Source of the DNA: Phytoactinopolyspora halophila
GTDB taxonomy: Bacteria > Actinomycetota > Actinomycetes > Jiangellales > Jiangellaceae
Length of the DNA stretch: 64,000 bases
Reading direction: 5' to 3'
Assembly (NCBI RefSeq): GCF_003287285.1
Contig: NZ_QMIG01000001.1
Coordinates: 1 to 64,000 of the forward strand
The position numbers and the translations under genes were made by a program. The notes beneath the pieces were generated by a model. The model searched no databases. It was not told the origin of the DNA and saw only the letters and a program-made list of their open reading frames with translations. Shown here in pieces: positions 43,312-52,688 of this stretch (its first letter is position 1; every line of letters begins with the position of its first letter).

Positions 43312-44186
43312 GCGCGCTCCTTCTCCGCCGCTGGCGACGAGGAGGTGACCAGGAAACGATCCGGTGTCTCGATGTTGGACAGCTTGCGCATCCACACGAA
43401 GCCCAGCCCGTACAGGGCAAACACCACAATGAGTACCAGCTGGCCGACCGGCTCCGCGTACGGCTCCACGTAATCCCGGTTGAACACCGCGAGTAGAGCC
43501 ATGAATCCCAGGCTCACCCCGGCCACGATCTGCACGGATCGGCGGGTGCTGGCCCGGCCGGCGAACACCCGCTGGCGCATGTCCAGCTCGGCGCGGGCGG
43601 AATCGGCGAGCGAGCCGAGAACCTGGCGCAGCCCGGGACCGCGCAGGCGGGAATTCAGAATCAGGGACGCGACGATGAGGTCGGCGCTGGGATCATCAAG
43701 ATCGTCAGCGAAGCGCTGGAGCGCCTCCGGCATCGCGACCCGGATACGTAACCGGTCCGCCAGCAGCCGCAGCTGCGGCTGGATCGAGGGAGAAGCCGCG
43801 TATACCGTAGCCGGGATGGCCTGCTCCAGGCCGACGGCACCGGCGATGGTGTCGCGCAGGGATTCCGTCCACGACGCCAGTCCTTCCAGCCGCGCGATCG
43901 CTTCGCGCTCGGCCTTCGCGCCGCCGAATAGCATCGGCCACGCGGCCACGAGCAGCCCACCACCGATCGCTGCCACCGGCCACTGCGTGAGCGCGAGGAT
44001 GAGCACGCCGGCACCGATACCGAACATCGTCTGCCGGCCCAGCCGCTGCACCAGCTTGACCTTGCGCACCGGCGCCGGCGGCTGGATCTCCTTGCCGCGC
44101 AGGGCGACGACCAGCAGCACGATTCCCCCGCCGACCAGCCCGCCGAGCAGGATGATGAGCAGCAGACCCGGCGTCAGGCGCTCCAC
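43308..44186 (-). CDS. tadB: Tad secretion inner-membrane protein TadB
   Basis: A protein of about 292 residues. I chose GTG 44186 (VERLTPGLLLIILLGGLVGG) because of a GGAGG sequence just upstream; it overlaps the end of the ATPase gene by 13 bases. It has two helix pairs (LLLIILLGGLVGGGIVLLVV; GIGAGVLILALTQWPVAAIG), a T2SSF-like cytosolic domain (ASWTESLRDTIAGAVGLEQA, RGPGLRQVLGSLADSARAEL) and C-terminal helices. Partner of TadC. Confidence 0.9.
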   Translation of the reverse strand: MERLTPGLLLIILLGGLVGGGIVLLVVALRGKEIQPPAPVRKVKLVQRLGRQTMFGIGAGVLILALTQWPVAAIGGGLLVAAWPMLFGGAKAEREAIARLEGLASWTESLRDTIAGAVGLEQAIPATVYAASPSIQPQLRLLADRLRIRVAMPEALQRFADDLDDPSADLIVASLILNSRLRGPGLRQVLGSLADSARAELDMRQRVFAGRASTRRSVQIVAGVSLGFMALLAVFNRDYVEPYAEPVGQLVLIVVFALYGLGFVWMRKLSNIETPDRFLVTSSSPAAEKERA

Positions 44187-45505
44187 TGGACCGCTCCTCC
44201 CGGCTGGTAGCCGACCTCCATCAGCTCGTCGAGACACGAGATCGGTGCCGCTTGCACCGCCATACCGTCAGAACCGCTGACGAAGATCTCGCTGGACAGC
44301 ACCCGGCCGTCGACGCCGTTGATCTCCCGGATGCTGGAGACGAACCGCCGCAGCCGTCCCCCGCTCTCGTAGTCGTTGCGTTTCTCCACGAAGACCACGA
44401 AATCGATGGCACCTGCGATCAGCATCATGGTCGCCTCGACCGGGAGCCGCTCCACGGACTGGATCGCATACGTGGAGATCCGGTTGAACACCTCGCCGGA
44501 GCTGTTCGCGTGGATCGTCGACAGAGAACCGTCGTTACCCTGGCTCATCGCGTTGAGCATCGTCACGATCTCATCACCGAGGACCTCACCCACGATTACC
44601 CGGCTGGGATTCATCCGCAGGCTTCGCCGGACCAGCTCGGCCATGGTGATCGCGCCCTGGCCCTCCGAGTTCGGCAGCCGCTCCTCGAACGCCACGACGT
44701 TGGGATGCAGGTCGGGGAACTCGCCGAGACCGAGCTCGAGGGCACGCTCCACCGTGATCAGCCGCTCCTCCGGTGGGATCTCGTTGGTCAGCGCGCGCAG
44801 CAGTGTCGTCTTACCGGCGTTGGTGGCCCCGGCAATCATGATGTTCTTGCGGGCCATCACGGCCGCCGACAAGAATGCCGCGACCTCCTCCGTCACCGAC
44901 CCGTAGGACACCAGGTCGTCGAGGTGGACCCGGGAGAGCCGGGCTCTCCGGATCGAGACGGCCGGCCGGGCGCACACGCCCATCACCGCAGAGAGCCGGC
45001 TCCCGTCGGGCAGCCGCAGGTCGAGCTGGGGATTGGCCGAATCGAACGGCCGGCTGGCCAGGCCGGAGTAGGCTCCAAGGATCTGGACGAGCTCGACCAG
45101 CTCGTCGTCGCTCTCGGCAACCGGCCAGCCCTTCACCTCGCGGCCGTCGGCGTACTGGATGAACACGTTGTCGCAGCCGTTGATGTCGACGTTCTCCACT
45201 TCGGGATCGTCGAGAAGCGGCTGCAGCCGGCCCACGCCGAACAGCGCGGCATGGATACCGGACGAAATCTCCTCTTCCTCTTCGGCCGAGGGAGGCGTGC
45301 GACCGGCAGCGATCTCGGAGCGAGCGTAGGACTCGAGGACGCGCCCGATCACGGCGCGCGCGAATTGCCGCTCGTCCTCGGCCGTCATCGGTGTCAGGCC
45401 GTTGGCGGCATCCTCGCGCCGCTGACGGGCGAGCGTGTCCGCGACCTCCTCGCGAAGCCGACGCACGAGGTCTTGGTCGATGCCGCTCTGTTCCAGGATG
45501 CTCAC
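44174..45505 (-). CDS. tadA: Tad/Flp pilus assembly ATPase (CpaF/TadA)
   Basis: A 443-residue type II/IV secretion ATPase. N-terminal helical region, then the N-domain (DPEVENVDINGCDNVFIQYA), Walker A GATNAGKTTLL near residue 225, catalytic Glu-rich motifs (ERLITVERALELGL) and the RVIVGEVLGDEIVTMLNAMS segment with DGSLSTIHANSS. It hydrolyses ATP to power pilin assembly. Start overlaps the stop of the upstream MinD-like gene as ATGA (45502-45505). Confidence 0.94.
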   Translation of the reverse strand: MSILEQSGIDQDLVRRLREEVADTLARQRREDAANGLTPMTAEDERQFARAVIGRVLESYARSEIAAGRTPPSAEEEEEISSGIHAALFGVGRLQPLLDDPEVENVDINGCDNVFIQYADGREVKGWPVAESDDELVELVQILGAYSGLASRPFDSANPQLDLRLPDGSRLSAVMGVCARPAVSIRRARLSRVHLDDLVSYGSVTEEVAAFLSAAVMARKNIMIAGATNAGKTTLLRALTNEIPPEERLITVERALELGLGEFPDLHPNVVAFEERLPNSEGQGAITMAELVRRSLRMNPSRVIVGEVLGDEIVTMLNAMSQGNDGSLSTIHANSSGEVFNRISTYAIQSVERLPVEATMMLIAGAIDFVVFVEKRNDYESGGRLRRFVSSIREINGVDGRVLSSEIFVSGSDGMAVQAAPISCLDELMEVGYQPGGAVQWSA

Positions 45506-46284
45506 CTCCCTGCCCTCGAAACGGAACCTGCGCCGCTGGCGAGCGAGCGCACCGCGGAGGCGACCTCACGCGCGGAGCGCACCAGCAGCGAACGTTCCAG
45601 CTTGCGGTTCGACGCTCCGGTCAACGCGGGCACGGCCTTGGGATCGTCGGCGATCCGGCCCAGCACCGATACCTGCAGGCCGGCATATTGCAGCAGCCGG
45701 TCCAGATCCCGCGCGGCCGCGGAGTCGGTCGGTTCAGTGATCACGATCACCCCGACGGGGGTGCTGCCGAGCTCCCCGATCCGCAGCGGCTCTGCGAGCC
45801 AGCGCAGGCGTTCGCGCAGGTGGGCGTACGACTCCACGGAAGGCCGGGTAACGAAGACCACGGCGTCGGCACCGGTGAGTACGGGCATCACCGGAGTACC
45901 GGGCGCCACCCGCCCGCAATCGACCAGCGCGTCCATGCCGGTCTCGCGCAAACTACGGGTGAGCGTCGGCCAGACCGCACCGATCCCCGTGATCTGTTCC
46001 GGCCTCGTCACACCGGTGAGCACCGGCAGGCCCCCGTCGATCGTCTGCACGTGCTGCTCCAGCTCGTGCACGCCGATACCCCGGCGGGATGCCGCAGCCA
46101 ACGAGACCAGACCGCGTTCCGGCTCCAGCGGATGACCGTACGGATCCCGGTGGCGCAGTGCGAGATCCCCGCCGGCCGGATCGAACTCCGCGGCCAGCAC
46201 ATCCGTCGGCCACACGTCACCGAGCACGTTGACCGTGGTGGTGACACCGGGAGACCCCTTGGCCGAGGCGAAAGCGACCAGCAC
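45502..46284 (-). CDS. TadZ/CpaE-like MinD-family protein, degenerate P-loop
   Basis: A 260-residue MinD/ParA-fold protein that in Tad systems localises the pilus machinery. The first strand and loop read MLVAFASAKGSPGVTTTVNV; compared with the deviant Walker A (KGGxGKTT), the second Lys is replaced by Val, so ATP hydrolysis is doubtful. Other fold elements remain (VLAAEFDPAGGDLALRHRDP; MDALVDCGRVAPGT; ADAVVFVTRPSVES). It starts six bases after the SAF-domain gene and overlaps tadA. Confidence 0.85.
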   Translation of the reverse strand: MLVAFASAKGSPGVTTTVNVLGDVWPTDVLAAEFDPAGGDLALRHRDPYGHPLEPERGLVSLAAASRRGIGVHELEQHVQTIDGGLPVLTGVTRPEQITGIGAVWPTLTRSLRETGMDALVDCGRVAPGTPVMPVLTGADAVVFVTRPSVESYAHLRERLRWLAEPLRIGELGSTPVGVIVITEPTDSAAARDLDRLLQYAGLQVSVLGRIADDPKAVPALTGASNRKLERSLLVRSAREVASAVRSLASGAGSVSRAGR

Positions 46285-46289
46285 CTCGG

Positions 46290-47117
46290 TCAGCCCTCCT
46301 CGTCATCGGCATCGGCGTCCCCGTTGGACTCGCCCGTATCGTCATCCGTCGGCCCGTCCTCCGCATCGGGCATCGACGGTGCGTCGTCATCCACCGCCGC
46401 ACCACGTTCGATCACCGCGACCGCCAGCCCATTGTTTGCGGCCCAGCTGGCCACCGTGGCCCGCTCGGCGGCGGGAACGATGAACGTCGCCTGGATACCG
46501 CTGCTCACCGTGGAATCCGCACCGCCGTCACCTCCGCCGGACACCGAACTCACGCGCGCCCCTTGCGAGATCACTTCGCCACCGCCATCCGAGCGGACGG
46601 CGATCAGGTCCACGATGTCTCCCGGCCGCAGGCCGCTGGCCGGGTAACGCCCGATCTCCAACGACGCGCCAACCGCCGCGTGCCCGTCGACCAGCATGCC
46701 AGAGCCACCGAGCATCGACGTGTCGAGCAGCTGGCCCTCGCTGATCCGGACGGTACTGTACTGACCGACGACGCGGTCCATCTGGCTGGCGGGAATCAAC
46801 AGCGTGCCCTCGGAGGCGACCTGGGTGGTGCCCAGATGCTCCTCGGTGATCTGTTCTCCCGCCTCGACCGGACTCTGCACCATCAGCACCGGAACGCGCT
46901 CGTCGGCGCGCATCGCCAGGATCGCCGCGACAGTCGCGCCGCCCACGATCAGCAGCACGGCCAAGGCCGCCAAGGCGGGCCTGCGCTGGCGCGGTGGCGT
47001 GGGGATGCGGTCACCGCCGCCCCCGCTCAGACCCTTCGTACTCCGGACACCACGCTCTTCGCGCGTTCGCTGACGATCGGTCTGCGAATCGCTGGTCTGA
47101 CTCGTCGATATTGCCAT
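46290..47117 (-). CDS. SAF-domain protein (CpaB/RcpC-like)
   Basis: A protein of about 275 residues from ATG 47117 (MAISTSQTSDSQTDRQR). A cytosolic basic N-terminus, one transmembrane helix (ALAALAVLLIVGGATVAAIL), then an SAF domain (VPVLMVQSPVEAGEQITEEH ... ISEGQLLDTSML) and an RcpC-like region (IGRYPASGLRPGDIVDLIAV), ending in an acidic tail. CpaB/RcpC proteins are linked to the outer parts of Tad machines. First gene of the Tad operon, 136 bases after DUF4233. Confidence 0.88.
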   Translation of the reverse strand: MAISTSQTSDSQTDRQRTREERGVRSTKGLSGGGGDRIPTPPRQRRPALAALAVLLIVGGATVAAILAMRADERVPVLMVQSPVEAGEQITEEHLGTTQVASEGTLLIPASQMDRVVGQYSTVRISEGQLLDTSMLGGSGMLVDGHAAVGASLEIGRYPASGLRPGDIVDLIAVRSDGGGEVISQGARVSSVSGGGDGGADSTVSSGIQATFIVPAAERATVASWAANNGLAVAVIERGAAVDDDAPSMPDAEDGPTDDDTGESNGDADADDEEG

Positions 47118-47253
47118 GGAATATGTCTCTACCGTCCCGATGAGTTCGTTCGACGCACGCCAGAAGCGAGGATAGCGGTAGCCCGTGGACATTGCACGAG
47201 CAACCGGGATCTATCGCCCGGGAAGTCAAGGAGGGCGACTTCGGTCCACACTG

Positions 47254-47613
47254 TCAGTCATCCCTGTCTTCCCGTACGCCGGTATTCTCGCGGTTGCGTT
47301 TGGCCGCTTCGACATCGGGGCCGAGGCGCAACAGCAACAGCCACAGCGCGGCGAAGATGGCGCCGAGCACGAACATCATCGGCAGGATGAATCCGAGAGC
47401 GAGCATGCCGACCTGGACCACCGAGCCGAGTACGTAGCCCGCACGCCCACCCCGGCGCACCATCCCGATGCCGAGCAGGCAGAGCAACGCGATCACCGTC
47501 GCCCCGATCCACCCGGGTGCCGTGGCGACATCGGCCACGTTCAGGGCAACCGGCACCGCCAGCACGACGACGAACGCCTCGGCTCCCAGGATGGTGGCCG
47601 CAATACGGTTCAC
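47254..47613 (-). CDS. DUF4233 membrane protein
   Basis: A 119-residue protein with four transmembrane helices ([80 protein letters not shown]) and a charged tail. DUF4233 proteins are encoded directly after folC in actinobacteria, as here (ATGA overlap at 47610-47613). Function unknown. Confidence 0.93.
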   Translation of the reverse strand: MNRIAATILGAEAFVVVLAVPVALNVADVATAPGWIGATVIALLCLLGIGMVRRGGRAGYVLGSVVQVGMLALGFILPMMFVLGAIFAALWLLLLRLGPDVEAAKRNRENTGVREDRDD

Positions 47614-48947
47614 GTCGCCTGCTCGCTTCCGGTGACCATCCGCGCGTCGCCCGCCGTCACCACCGAGCCCGTGACGATCACGCCGTGCCCGCCGAACATC
47701 TCCGCACGTTCGGCCAGGGTCAGACCGGCAGCGATCGCCTCCGGCAGCGGTGTCACCTGGTGGACCCGCTGCTCGCCGAAGACGTTGATCGCCACCGGTA
47801 CGACGCGGTCGGCCGGCAAGCAGCGGGGCGACGAGTTCACGGTGACGACGACCTCCCGGACCACCGGTTCGAGTGCGGCAAGGATTCCCTCGACATCCTT
47901 GCCTTCGAGGATGGCGACCACGGCGACCATAGCCGTCGCGGAGAATTCCTCGGTCAACGCAGCAGCCAGGGCTTGCGCACCGGCGGCGTTGTGCGCGGCG
48001 TCGGCCAGCACGATCGGACCGCGCCGGAGCGGCTCCATCCGCCCTGGCGAGCTCACCCGGCTGAACGCCGCCTGCACCCCGTCAGAATCGAGGCCCTCCC
48101 GGCCACCGCCGACGAGTGCCTCGACCGCCGCGAGCGCCAGTGCCGCATTGTCGGCCTGGTAAGCGCCGTGCAGGGGGATGAACACGTCGTCGTACTGCCC
48201 CGTCAGCCCTTGCAGCTGCAACATCTGACCGCCGACGGCCACCTCGCGGCTGCGCACGCCGAACTCCAGGCCGGCCCGGGCGACCGTGGCGCCCACCTCG
48301 GCGACACGCTCCAGCAACACCTCCGCCACCGGTTGCGACTGCGCTCCCAGAACCGCGAACGATCCCGGCTTGATGATGCCCGCCTTTTCCCCGGCGATCT
48401 CCTCCGGAGTGTCACCCAGGTAATCCACGTGGTCCATCCCGATCGGCGTCAGCACGCTGACGACGCCGTCGACCACGTTGGTCGCATCCCACGCGCCACC
48501 CATACCCGTCTCGACGACCGCGACCTCGACCGGAGTGTCGGCGAAGGCCGCATACGCCATCGCGACGAGGACCTCGAAGAACGACAACGGAATGTCGCGC
48601 TTGGCGTCGACGAGATCGAGAAACGGTTCGACCTCGGCGTAGATCTCCGCGAAACGCTCCTCGCTCACCGGTTCGCCGTCAATCACGATCCGCTCGGTCA
48701 CCGACTGCAAGTGCGGACTGGTGAAGCGGCCCGTACGCAGGTTCAGCTCCCGCAACAGCTCGTCGATCATCCGCGCCGTCGACGTCTTGCCGTTGGTGCC
48801 CGCCAGGTGAATGGTGGAAAACACCCGCTGCGGGCTGCCCAGCACGTCGACGAGATCTCGGATGCGTTCGAGCGTGGGATCGAGCTTCGACTCCGGCCAG
48901 CGTTGACGCAGCAGGTCCTGCACGACCTCGAAATCGGGCGTACTCAC
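47610..48947 (-). CDS. folC: Bifunctional folylpolyglutamate/dihydrofolate synthase
   Basis: A 445-residue Mur-ligase-family enzyme that makes dihydrofolate and adds glutamates to folates. P-loop [20 protein letters not shown] near residue 47, the omega-loop and ligase motifs ([40 protein letters not shown]) and the Mur ligase C-terminal domain ([20 protein letters not shown]) are present. The GTG start overlaps the stop of valS (GTGA, 48944-48947). Housekeeping gene of the valS-folC-DUF4233 unit. Confidence 0.96.
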   Translation of the reverse strand: MSTPDFEVVQDLLRQRWPESKLDPTLERIRDLVDVLGSPQRVFSTIHLAGTNGKTSTARMIDELLRELNLRTGRFTSPHLQSVTERIVIDGEPVSEERFAEIYAEVEPFLDLVDAKRDIPLSFFEVLVAMAYAAFADTPVEVAVVETGMGGAWDATNVVDGVVSVLTPIGMDHVDYLGDTPEEIAGEKAGIIKPGSFAVLGAQSQPVAEVLLERVAEVGATVARAGLEFGVRSREVAVGGQMLQLQGLTGQYDDVFIPLHGAYQADNAALALAAVEALVGGGREGLDSDGVQAAFSRVSSPGRMEPLRRGPIVLADAAHNAAGAQALAAALTEEFSATAMVAVVAILEGKDVEGILAALEPVVREVVVTVNSSPRCLPADRVVPVAINVFGEQRVHQVTPLPEAIAAGLTLAERAEMFGGHGVIVTGSVVTAGDARMVTGSEQAT

Positions 48948-51571
48948 TGCGCGCCAAGCCGTTCCAGCTGGGTCTCGATCCGGCCGATCTCCGCCTCCGC
49001 GCTGGCCCGGCGAGCGCGGACCTTCTCCACCTCGGCGTCAGGCGCCTTGGCCAGGAACTGCTCGTTGGCGAGCTTGCGTTCGGCCTGTTCCAGCGCCTTG
49101 CGCTCCGTAGCGAGATCCTTCGTCAACCGGCGCCGCTCCGCCTCGACGTCGACCGCGCCGGACAGATCCATCTCGACGGTGACCTCACCGACCGTGATCG
49201 ATGCCGTGGGAGTGAACCCGTCGTCCGGCTCGTCCAGCTTGGTGAGTGATCGGATCTCGACCTCGTGCGCGGCGAGGACACCGGCCAAGCCGGTGGTGCG
49301 GGCCGCCACCCGCTGCCCGGGCTTGAGACCCTGATCGCTGCGGAACCGGCGCAGCTCGGTCACCAGCCGGCGCACATCGGTGATCCCCGCTTCAGCGCCG
49401 GGATCGGACCATCGCCCGTCCGCAACCGGCCACGGCGCGATGACAACGGATTCCTCATTGGTCAGCGTCGTCCACAACACCTCGGTAACGAACGGCGTGA
49501 CCGGATGCAGCGCACGCAGGAGCGCATCGAGGACGTGGCCCAGCACCAGCCGGGTCCGCTCCGCGTCCGCGCCGCCAGCAGCCAGGGGAGTCTTGGCGAG
49601 CTCCACGTACCAGTCGCAGAACTCGTCCCAGGCGAAATGGTAGAGCGCGTCGCACAGCTTCGCGAACTGGAAATCCTCGTAGTACGTGTCGACCTCGGCC
49701 AGGGTCGCGTGCAACCGGGAGAGGATCCAGCGATCCGGCACCGACAGCTCGTCGGCGGGTGGTAGCTGGCCGACCCTGGCGCCACTCATCACCGCGAACC
49801 GCGTCGCATTCCACAGCTTGTTGCAGAAGTTGCGCGACGCCTGGACCCAGTCCTCACCGATCGGCACATCGACACCGGGATTGGCACCCCGGGCCAGGGT
49901 GAAACGCAGGGCGTCCGAGCCGTAATTCTCCATCCACTCCAGCGGATCGACGGCGTTGCCGAACGACTTGGACATCTTCTTGCCGTGCTTGTCGCGCACC
50001 ATGCCGTGCAACGCGATGGTGTAGAACGGCACCGACTCCTCGGGGCCGCGGTGGGCATTGGCGTACAGGCCGAACATCATCATCCGGGCCACCCAGAAGA
50101 ACAGGATGTCGTAGCCGGTGACTAGGACCTGGTTTGGGTAAAACTTGCGCATCGCCGGGGTGTCGTCCGGCCAGCCCAGGGTCGAGAACGGCCACAGCGC
50201 CGACGAGAACCACGTGTCCAGCACGTCCTCGTCCTGATGCCAACCCGGCCCGCTCGGCGGCTCGTCGTCGGGCCCGACGCAGATCACCTCGCCGCCGGGG
50301 CCGTACCAGACCGGGATGCGATGCCCCCACCACAGCTGCCGGGAGATGCACCAGTCGTGCATGTCGTCGACCCAGTCGAACCAGCGCGACTCCATGCTCG
50401 CCGGATGAATCGTGACGCGGCCATCGCGCACCGCCTCACCGGCGGCCTTCGCGAGCGGGCCCACCTTGACCCACCACTGCAGCGACAGGCGCGGCTCCAC
50501 CACGGTGCTGCAGCGGGAACAATGACCCACCGCGTGCGTGTAGGGCCGTTTCTCCGCGACGACGCGTCCTTGCTCGCGCAGGGCGGCGACGATCGCGGGC
50601 CGGGCTTCGAACCGGTCGAGCCCTTCGAACGGGCCGGGCGCGGTCACGACGCCCTGCTCGTCGAGAATGGCCAGGTGGGGCAGGTCGTGCCGGCGGCCGA
50701 TCTCGAAGTCGTTGGGATCGTGCGCCGGCGTAACCTTGACCATGCCGGTACCGAACTCGGGATCGACGTGCGAGTCGGCGATGATCGGAATCATCCGCCC
50801 GGTCAGCGGCAACTCTACCTCGGTGCCGATCAGATGGCGGTAGCGCTCGTCGTCGGGATGGACCGCCACCGCCGTGTCCCCGAGCATCGTCTCCGCACGG
50901 GTGGTGGCGACGACCACCTCGTCCCCGTAGCGGATGGTGATCAGCTCACCGTCGTCGTCGGTGTGCTCGACCTCGATGTCCGACAGAGCGGTCTGGCAGC
51001 GCACGCACCAGTTGATGATCCGCTCGGCCTGGTAGATCAACTCGTCGTCATACAGCCTCTTGAAGATCGTCTGCACCGCGCGCGAGAGCCCGTCGTCCAT
51101 GGTGAACCGCTCGCGGCTCCAGGCGACGCCGTCGCCGAGGCGGCGCATCTGATCGAGGATCAGCCCGCCCGACTGCTCCTTCCATTCCCAGACCTTCTCG
51201 ATGAATCCCTCGCGGCCCAGGTCATGGCGGGAGATGCCGTCCTTGGCCAGCTCACGCTCGACGACGTTCTGCGTGGCGATACCCGCGTGATCCATGCCGG
51301 GCATCCAGAGCGCCTCGTACCCCTGCATCCGCCGGCGCCGGACCAGCGCATCGATCAGCGTGTGCTCGAAGGAATGGCCCACGTGCAGGTTGCCGGTGAC
51401 GTTGGGAGGCGGGATGACGATGCAGAAGGGCGGCCTCTCGCTCGTGTCGTCCGCCTCGAAGTATCCGCGCTCCACCCACCGCTCGTATACGGGCGCCTCT
51501 ACCGCCGATGGGTCGAACACGGTCGGCAGCGTTGTCTCGGTCGCGTCGGTAGCGTGGGTGGGATCCGTCAC
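48944..51571 (-). CDS. valS: Valyl-tRNA synthetase
   Basis: A class I aminoacyl-tRNA synthetase of about 875 residues that charges tRNA-Val and edits mischarged Thr. HIGH-type motif in [25 protein letters not shown] in [20 protein letters not shown], the CP1 editing domain between them, and the C-terminal ValS coiled coil ([20 protein letters not shown] ... [10 protein letters not shown]). GTG 51571 ([20 protein letters not shown]) seems the best start; ATG 51595 would add eight residues. First gene of the folC operon. Confidence 0.96.
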   Translation of the reverse strand: MTDPTHATDATETTLPTVFDPSAVEAPVYERWVERGYFEADDTSERPPFCIVIPPPNVTGNLHVGHSFEHTLIDALVRRRRMQGYEALWMPGMDHAGIATQNVVERELAKDGISRHDLGREGFIEKVWEWKEQSGGLILDQMRRLGDGVAWSRERFTMDDGLSRAVQTIFKRLYDDELIYQAERIINWCVRCQTALSDIEVEHTDDDGELITIRYGDEVVVATTRAETMLGDTAVAVHPDDERYRHLIGTEVELPLTGRMIPIIADSHVDPEFGTGMVKVTPAHDPNDFEIGRRHDLPHLAILDEQGVVTAPGPFEGLDRFEARPAIVAALREQGRVVAEKRPYTHAVGHCSRCSTVVEPRLSLQWWVKVGPLAKAAGEAVRDGRVTIHPASMESRWFDWVDDMHDWCISRQLWWGHRIPVWYGPGGEVICVGPDDEPPSGPGWHQDEDVLDTWFSSALWPFSTLGWPDDTPAMRKFYPNQVLVTGYDILFFWVARMMMFGLYANAHRGPEESVPFYTIALHGMVRDKHGKKMSKSFGNAVDPLEWMENYGSDALRFTLARGANPGVDVPIGEDWVQASRNFCNKLWNATRFAVMSGARVGQLPPADELSVPDRWILSRLHATLAEVDTYYEDFQFAKLCDALYHFAWDEFCDWYVELAKTPLAAGGADAERTRLVLGHVLDALLRALHPVTPFVTEVLWTTLTNEESVVIAPWPVADGRWSDPGAEAGITDVRRLVTELRRFRSDQGLKPGQRVAARTTGLAGVLAAHEVEIRSLTKLDEPDDGFTPTASITVGEVTVEMDLSGAVDVEAERRRLTKDLATERKALEQAERKLANEQFLAKAPDAEVEKVRARRASAEAEIGRIETQLERLGAQ

Positions 51572-51640
51572 GGCGCGAAATTCTACCGCCAGCACATCTG
51601 AGCCTGCACACCTGATCGCCCCCGCTCCACCACCCTTTCC

Positions 51641-51728
51641 GAATGATCATGTTTGGTACGTTTCCTCGGGCCATACCACGGCTACAGACGTGTTACGGCC
51701 GGAGAAAACGTACCAAACATGATCATTC
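51641..51728. repeat. 23-bp perfect inverted repeat (long hairpin)
   Basis: Arms 51641-51663 (begins gaatgatcatgtttggtacg) and 51706-51728 are exactly complementary, with a 42-base spacer. The right arm ends four bases before the stop of the oxidoreductase gene (51733), so it could act as its terminator, just upstream of valS. The arms contain the palindrome tgatca. Size and symmetry match the hairpin at 28289-28356, though the sequence differs. Confidence 0.85.
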
Positions 51729-51732
51729 TGGA

Positions 51733-52665
51733 TCAGCTGTGTGGCTGGGGCACGACGATCACAATCTTGCCCAGAAGGTGGCCGCGTTCGCTGAGCCGAT
51801 GCGCATCGGCCGCGCGCTCCAGTGGAAAGGTCGCGGCAATGGGCATGGACAACTCGCCGCGCTCGACGAGCGGAAGGACGTTCGCGAACACATCGGGCAG
51901 CGGCTTGCCATCGGCGCTCGTGGAGAACCGTACGCCCTGCTCCTCGGCCGCCGTGTCGGCGATGGTGATCACCATGCCCGGATCGCCGGTCAACTCGACC
52001 GACTGGGGCAGCACGCCGCGTCCGGAGGCATCCAGCACGGCATCGACGCCGTGCGGAGCGAGCGCGGTGACCCGTTCGGCCCAGCCGTCTCCATATGTGG
52101 CCGGGCGGACGCCCAGCTCACGCAAGAACGGGTGGTGCGGCTCTGAGGCCGTTCCCACGACGTCCGCGCCACGCGCACGGGCCAGCTGCGCGGCGGACAG
52201 CCCGACGCCACCGGCGACAGCGTGGATCAGCAGCGTCTGCCCGCTCCGGATATCGAGCTGCCGCAACGTGCGATCGGCGGTCTCCACGGCCACGGGCAGT
52301 GCGGCCGCCTGTTCGAACGACAGCCACTCCGGTTTCGGGATCAGCCGCTCGGCTGCCGCGAGCACGTGAGTGGCCGCCGCTCCGGACGGTACCTGGCCGA
52401 ATACCGCCTGCCCCCTGTTCAGGTGATGCACCCCGGGCCCCACGGCATCGACGACCCCCGCGACCTCCATGCCGACACCTGCCGGTTCATCCATGGCCTC
52501 GCCGTTGGCCAGCAAGCCCCGGCGAATCTTCCAATCGATGGCGTTGACACCGCTGGCTCGTATCGCGATCCGCACCTCGCCGGCGGCTGGCACGGGCATC
52601 TCGACATCGTCGAGGGTCATCACTTCCGGATCGCCGTACCGGGCATATCGGATGGCTTTCGGCAT
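51733..52665 (-). CDS. NADP-dependent MDR-family oxidoreductase (quinone reductase-like)
   Basis: A 310-residue medium-chain dehydrogenase/reductase without catalytic zinc ligands. GroES-like N-domain (MPKAIRYARYGDPEVMTLDD; GVNAIDWKIRRGLL) and a nucleotide-binding fold (SGQTLLIHAVAGGVGLSAAQ; ARGADVVGTASEP). Family members reduce quinones or enones with NADPH. ATG 52665 follows GAGGAGGATC. It lies 23 bases after a second MDR gene on the same strand, making a two-gene operon. Confidence 0.88.
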   Translation of the reverse strand: MPKAIRYARYGDPEVMTLDDVEMPVPAAGEVRIAIRASGVNAIDWKIRRGLLANGEAMDEPAGVGMEVAGVVDAVGPGVHHLNRGQAVFGQVPSGAAATHVLAAAERLIPKPEWLSFEQAAALPVAVETADRTLRQLDIRSGQTLLIHAVAGGVGLSAAQLARARGADVVGTASEPHHPFLRELGVRPATYGDGWAERVTALAPHGVDAVLDASGRGVLPQSVELTGDPGMVITIADTAAEEQGVRFSTSADGKPLPDVFANVLPLVERGELSMPIAATFPLERAADAHRLSERGHLLGKIVIVVPQPHS

Positions 52666-52688
52666 CTCAGATCCTCCTCAACTCGTCG

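Noticed and set aside
51572-51640. T-box or other leader RNA before valS
   Set aside because: The leader is short and lacks the T-box core; the nearby hairpin is better explained as a repeat or terminator of the neighbouring gene.
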